The translations under genes and the position numbers were made by a program. From assembly GCA_013400975.1 (NCBI GenBank), contig WBMZ01003461.1, positions 1 to 64,000 of the forward strand: 64,000 nucleotides of DNA, in the 5' to 3' direction. The notes under the pieces are model-generated. The model worked only from the letters and a program-made list of their open reading frames with translations. It made no database searches and was not told the DNA's origin. This document shows positions 61,980 to 64,000 of this stretch, in pieces. The stretch is from Atrichornis clamosus. Lineage: Eukaryota; Chordata; Aves; Passeriformes; Menuridae. Within the stretch, counting starts at the first letter, position 1. The number at the start of each line of letters is the position of its first letter.

Positions 61980-62152
61980 AAGCCCCCGCTGCAGCCGGAG
62001 GGACAGCGCCGGGGCCGGAGCGGCTGCGGCACGAACAAAGATCCATGGCAGCGGGCCGGGGCGCGGCGGCGGCGGGGACTCGCTGAAAGGCTGCAGCCAC
62101 GGCGGCGGGCGGGCGCCTCCCCTGCCACTCTCCGGGCCCTGTCATCTTCCAG
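61980..62152 (+). other. Possible noncoding first exon of LRAT
   Basis: A strong donor (cttccag/gtaagatg) follows position 62152 in GC-rich DNA. A strong acceptor (tgttttctttcag) ends at 62443. Mammalian LRAT also has a noncoding upstream exon, so a 5' UTR exon ending at 62152 spliced to 62444 is plausible. The left edge is a guess. Confidence 0.35.
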
Positions 62153-62302
62153 GTAAGATGAATGTCCGTCCCATCCATCATCCTGCCGTCCCCGAGGGGG
62201 CGGGAACCTGCTCGGCTACTGAAACTTCCGAGCCTCGATCGGGGCGGCATTGTTGACCTGACAGGGCTGCTCTTTTGTGGGCTCCGTTGCCAGGATTTAG
62301 CC

Positions 62303-62319
62303 ATTTGCATAATGGATTA
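62303..62319 (+). promoter_or_regulatory. Octamer and GGATTA motifs upstream of LRAT
   Basis: ATTTGCAT (62303-62310) is a perfect POU octamer. GGATTA (62314-62319) is the reverse complement of TAATCC, the site of K50 homeodomains such as OTX/CRX. They are 3 bases apart, in an AT-rich gap of the island. Confidence 0.4.
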
Positions 62320-62394
62320 GCATGAAACTGAACGCACGGGAATGCCGCTCCGCCGGTTCCCACTCTTAGCTGGCGGACCTTTGGGGCGAATTAA

Positions 62395-62403
62395 TTTATA
62401 AAT
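62395..62403 (+). promoter_or_regulatory. TATA-like element TTTATAAAT
   Basis: An isolated TTTATAAAT inside the CpG island, about 570 bases before the LRAT start codon. It could place a transcription start near 62425-62430, but it also lies in the candidate 5' UTR intron. Confidence 0.3.
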
Positions 62404-62886
62404 GTGACTGCCCGCTCTCTCTCGGCGACCTGTTTTCTTTCAGGGAAGAAAGACGTTCCGCTCTCCTCTCCCGCCGCCAGGCGAGCACCGTGGCAGCCTG
62501 CCCGGCCACCCCGTCCATCCGATCCGGGCGCCGCTTGCCCACCGCGACTGCCAGGGCGAGCACCTGGAGCCCCTCAGGAAGGGGAGGGTGAACGAAGAGG
62601 CTGTGGCCCCGGGAGCCCTTCGCTATTCTCCCCGGGGCGGGTGAAGGGCTTTGCACGCACTTTTCCTTTCACTTCTACCTGGGCAGCGTCGGGAGTAGAC
62701 GGGGCGGAGCTGCGGGTGGCTCCGGCTGCGGGCACCGCGCCATCCCGAGGAACGAGCCGCCGCCGCGGCCGGTGCAGGGGACGCCGGAAGGACTCGGGGT
62801 GCTCGCCGCGCTGCTCGATAAATCCCGACCGGTCCTCGGGGCGGGCGCTCCCCGCACGCCCCTCACCCGGTGGGCCGGCCCGGGTG

Positions 62887-62902
62887 CCCGCCCCGCCCCG
62901 CC
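62887..62902 (+). promoter_or_regulatory. Tandem GC boxes upstream of the LRAT start codon
   Basis: cccgccccgccccgcc is two to three overlapping Sp1/KLF-type GC boxes, 70-85 bases before the ATG. They suit an island promoter with a short 5' UTR. Confidence 0.45.
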
Positions 62903-62971
62903 GGTAGCCTAGAAAAGCGGTGCCGGGGGTCAGGAGTTGCTCGGAGGCACTGAGGGTTTCCCTCGCCGACC

Positions 62972-63514
62972 ATGAAGAACCCGGTGCCGCAGGCGGCCTC
63001 GCTGCTGCTGGAGAAGCTGATGCTCCTCGTCCACATCCGGCCATTGCCCGCGGGCTCTGGCGAGGAAACGCCACCGCCTGCCCCCGGCTACTACGACACT
63101 AGCTGCTTCAAGCGGGGCGACCTGCTGGAGGTGCCCCGCACCCTCTTCATCCACTTCGGCATCTACCTAGGCGAGAACCGCGTAGCCCACTTGATGCCCG
63201 ACATCCTGCCCGCCATCACTGGCGACCGCCGGCAGATCCAGCAGGTGGTGACCAACAAGCGGCTCATCCTGGGCGTCATCGCCAGGACGGCCAGCGTCCG
63301 GGTGGACACGGTGGAGGACTTCGCCTACGGCGGCAGCATCCTGGTCAACCACATGGACCGACTCTTCGAGGACCAGGTGCTGGGCAGCGAGGAGGCGGCC
63401 CGCCGGGCGGAGAAGCTGGTGGGCACCACGGCCTACAGCCTGCTCTGGAACAACTGCGAGCACTTCGTCACCTACTGCCGATACGGAGCCCCGGTCAGCT
63501 TCCAGACCGACAAG
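62972..63514 (+). CDS. LRAT: Lecithin retinol acyltransferase, first coding exon (181 residues)
   Basis: LRAT moves an acyl chain from the sn-1 position of phosphatidylcholine to all-trans-retinol, making retinyl esters at the ER for vitamin A storage and the visual cycle. The exon starts at ATG (context gaccatga) with [20 protein letters not shown] and runs to TDK before gtacgg. The NlpC/P60-type fold is clear: His61 in FIHFGIYLG, His73 in [12 protein letters not shown] and the nucleophile Cys162 in [14 protein letters not shown]. These equal His60, His72 and Cys161 of human LRAT, shifted by one residue. Other conserved blocks are [20 protein letters not shown] and ARRAEKLVG. Human LRAT is 230 residues with the last ~50, including the C-terminal membrane anchor, on the next exon, which lies beyond the window. 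The sequence is intact so far. Confidence 0.96.
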
Positions 63515-64000
63515 GTACGGCCCGGCCCGCGGGGCGGCCGGGAGCGGCGGGGCGGCGCTGCCCTTCCCCCGGCGACCCCGCCGGGCGCCCCGCTCCCCGA
63601 AACTGGGTCAGCCTTGGCCGCGGGGCGGGGGGTGCCCGGTACCGCCCGCCGGCCCGGCCGCAGCTGACGCCGCTCTTCCCGCAGCGGGCAGTGCCGCCGC
63701 CGGCGCGGAGCCTGGCCTCAGCTGGCTTCCAGGGGCGAGGAAAGCGAAGCTGAATTCGCAGAACAATACGCTTCTAAAATGCTCCGAAGCTACAGGTTCC
63801 AGCCGGAGCCGCAGGCAGTACCGGGGCTGATACTGGGGGGATGATGCGGTGCCAGCCCGTCTCTTCCCCCTGTGCTGGGCTCTGGAGAGCCCCTGTGAGA
63901 ACTGGGGGCAGTAGCCGCTGCTCTGTCCCGAGAGAGTGGGCACCGCGAGCTCTGCAGCCGAAGCTTTTCTCTTTAAATCTCATCTTTTGCATCTTTTTTT
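63515..64000 (+). other. LRAT: Start of the LRAT intron
   Basis: Begins gtacgg after ...GACAAG. It is very GC-rich to about 63720 and then less so. I find no sequence encoding the expected FCET-type start of the last LRAT exon, so that exon is downstream of the window. Confidence 0.75.

Larger units (their letters stand above)
61950..63720. promoter_or_regulatory. CpG island over the LRAT 5' end
   Basis: Dense CG dinucleotides and high GC from about 61950 through the LRAT coding exon into its first coding intron, in sharp contrast with the AT-rich DNA upstream. A short AT-rich interruption at 62290-62405 carries octamer, homeodomain-like and TATA-like motifs. Confidence 0.85.

Noticed and set aside
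61726..62310. Long open frames on both strands (159 and 176 codons) upstream of LRAT
   Set aside because: CpG-island DNA is poor in stop codons, so long chance frames are expected; Arg/Pro/Ala/Gly-rich with no domain.
62404..63074. 166-167 codon frames on both strands next to the LRAT start
   Set aside because: Same composition effect; the true coding frame begins at 62972 with clear LRAT sequence.
63685..63760. cttcccgcag acceptor as the start of the last LRAT exon
   Set aside because: The following sequence does not encode the conserved FCET-type C-terminal part; it gives Pro/Arg-rich nonsense.

Overview
The window is nuclear DNA from a vertebrate, almost certainly a bird. It has long introns with GT-AG splice sites, several CR1 LINE fragments in the form typical of birds, one solo LTR of a family I recognise from avian (especially passerine) ERVL elements, and a CpG-island promoter. 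I see no bacterial operons, CRISPR arrays, tRNA or rRNA genes.

Two protein-coding genes lie on the + strand. The first fills positions 66-57003. It is the 3' part of a gene for an AtuA-family protein (acyclic terpene utilisation family, formerly DUF1446). I could place 19 coding exons that join in frame into 590 residues and a stop. At least one upstream exon with the start codon lies outside the window. The protein has the large N-terminal AtuA domain (residues 1 to about 430, counted from the first visible codon) and the small C-terminal AtuA-like domain (about 475-585). The last intron uses a GC-AG splice pair. Introns range from 266 bases to about 9 kb and hold three CR1 fragments on one or the other strand plus a fourth in the intron after exon 2, one solo LTR, several short perfect hairpins and homopolymer runs.

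After a 3' UTR with a candidate poly(A) signal near 57493, about 4.4 kb of intergenic DNA (57511-61900) leads to a strong CpG island (about 61950-63720). The island holds the first coding exon of LRAT, lecithin retinol acyltransferase, at 62972-63514, with its catalytic His/His/Cys residues intact. Candidate 5' noncoding splice sites and promoter motifs lie upstream. The final coding exon of LRAT, which carries the C-terminal membrane segment, lies beyond the window.

LRAT esterifies retinol. The AtuA family is named for a bacterial acyclic-terpene degradation cluster, and its vertebrate role is not known to me. That the two genes share isoprenoid chemistry is suggestive only. The most interesting item here is the AtuA-family gene itself, which is bacterial-type, apparently intact, and in my recollection not part of the standard human gene set.
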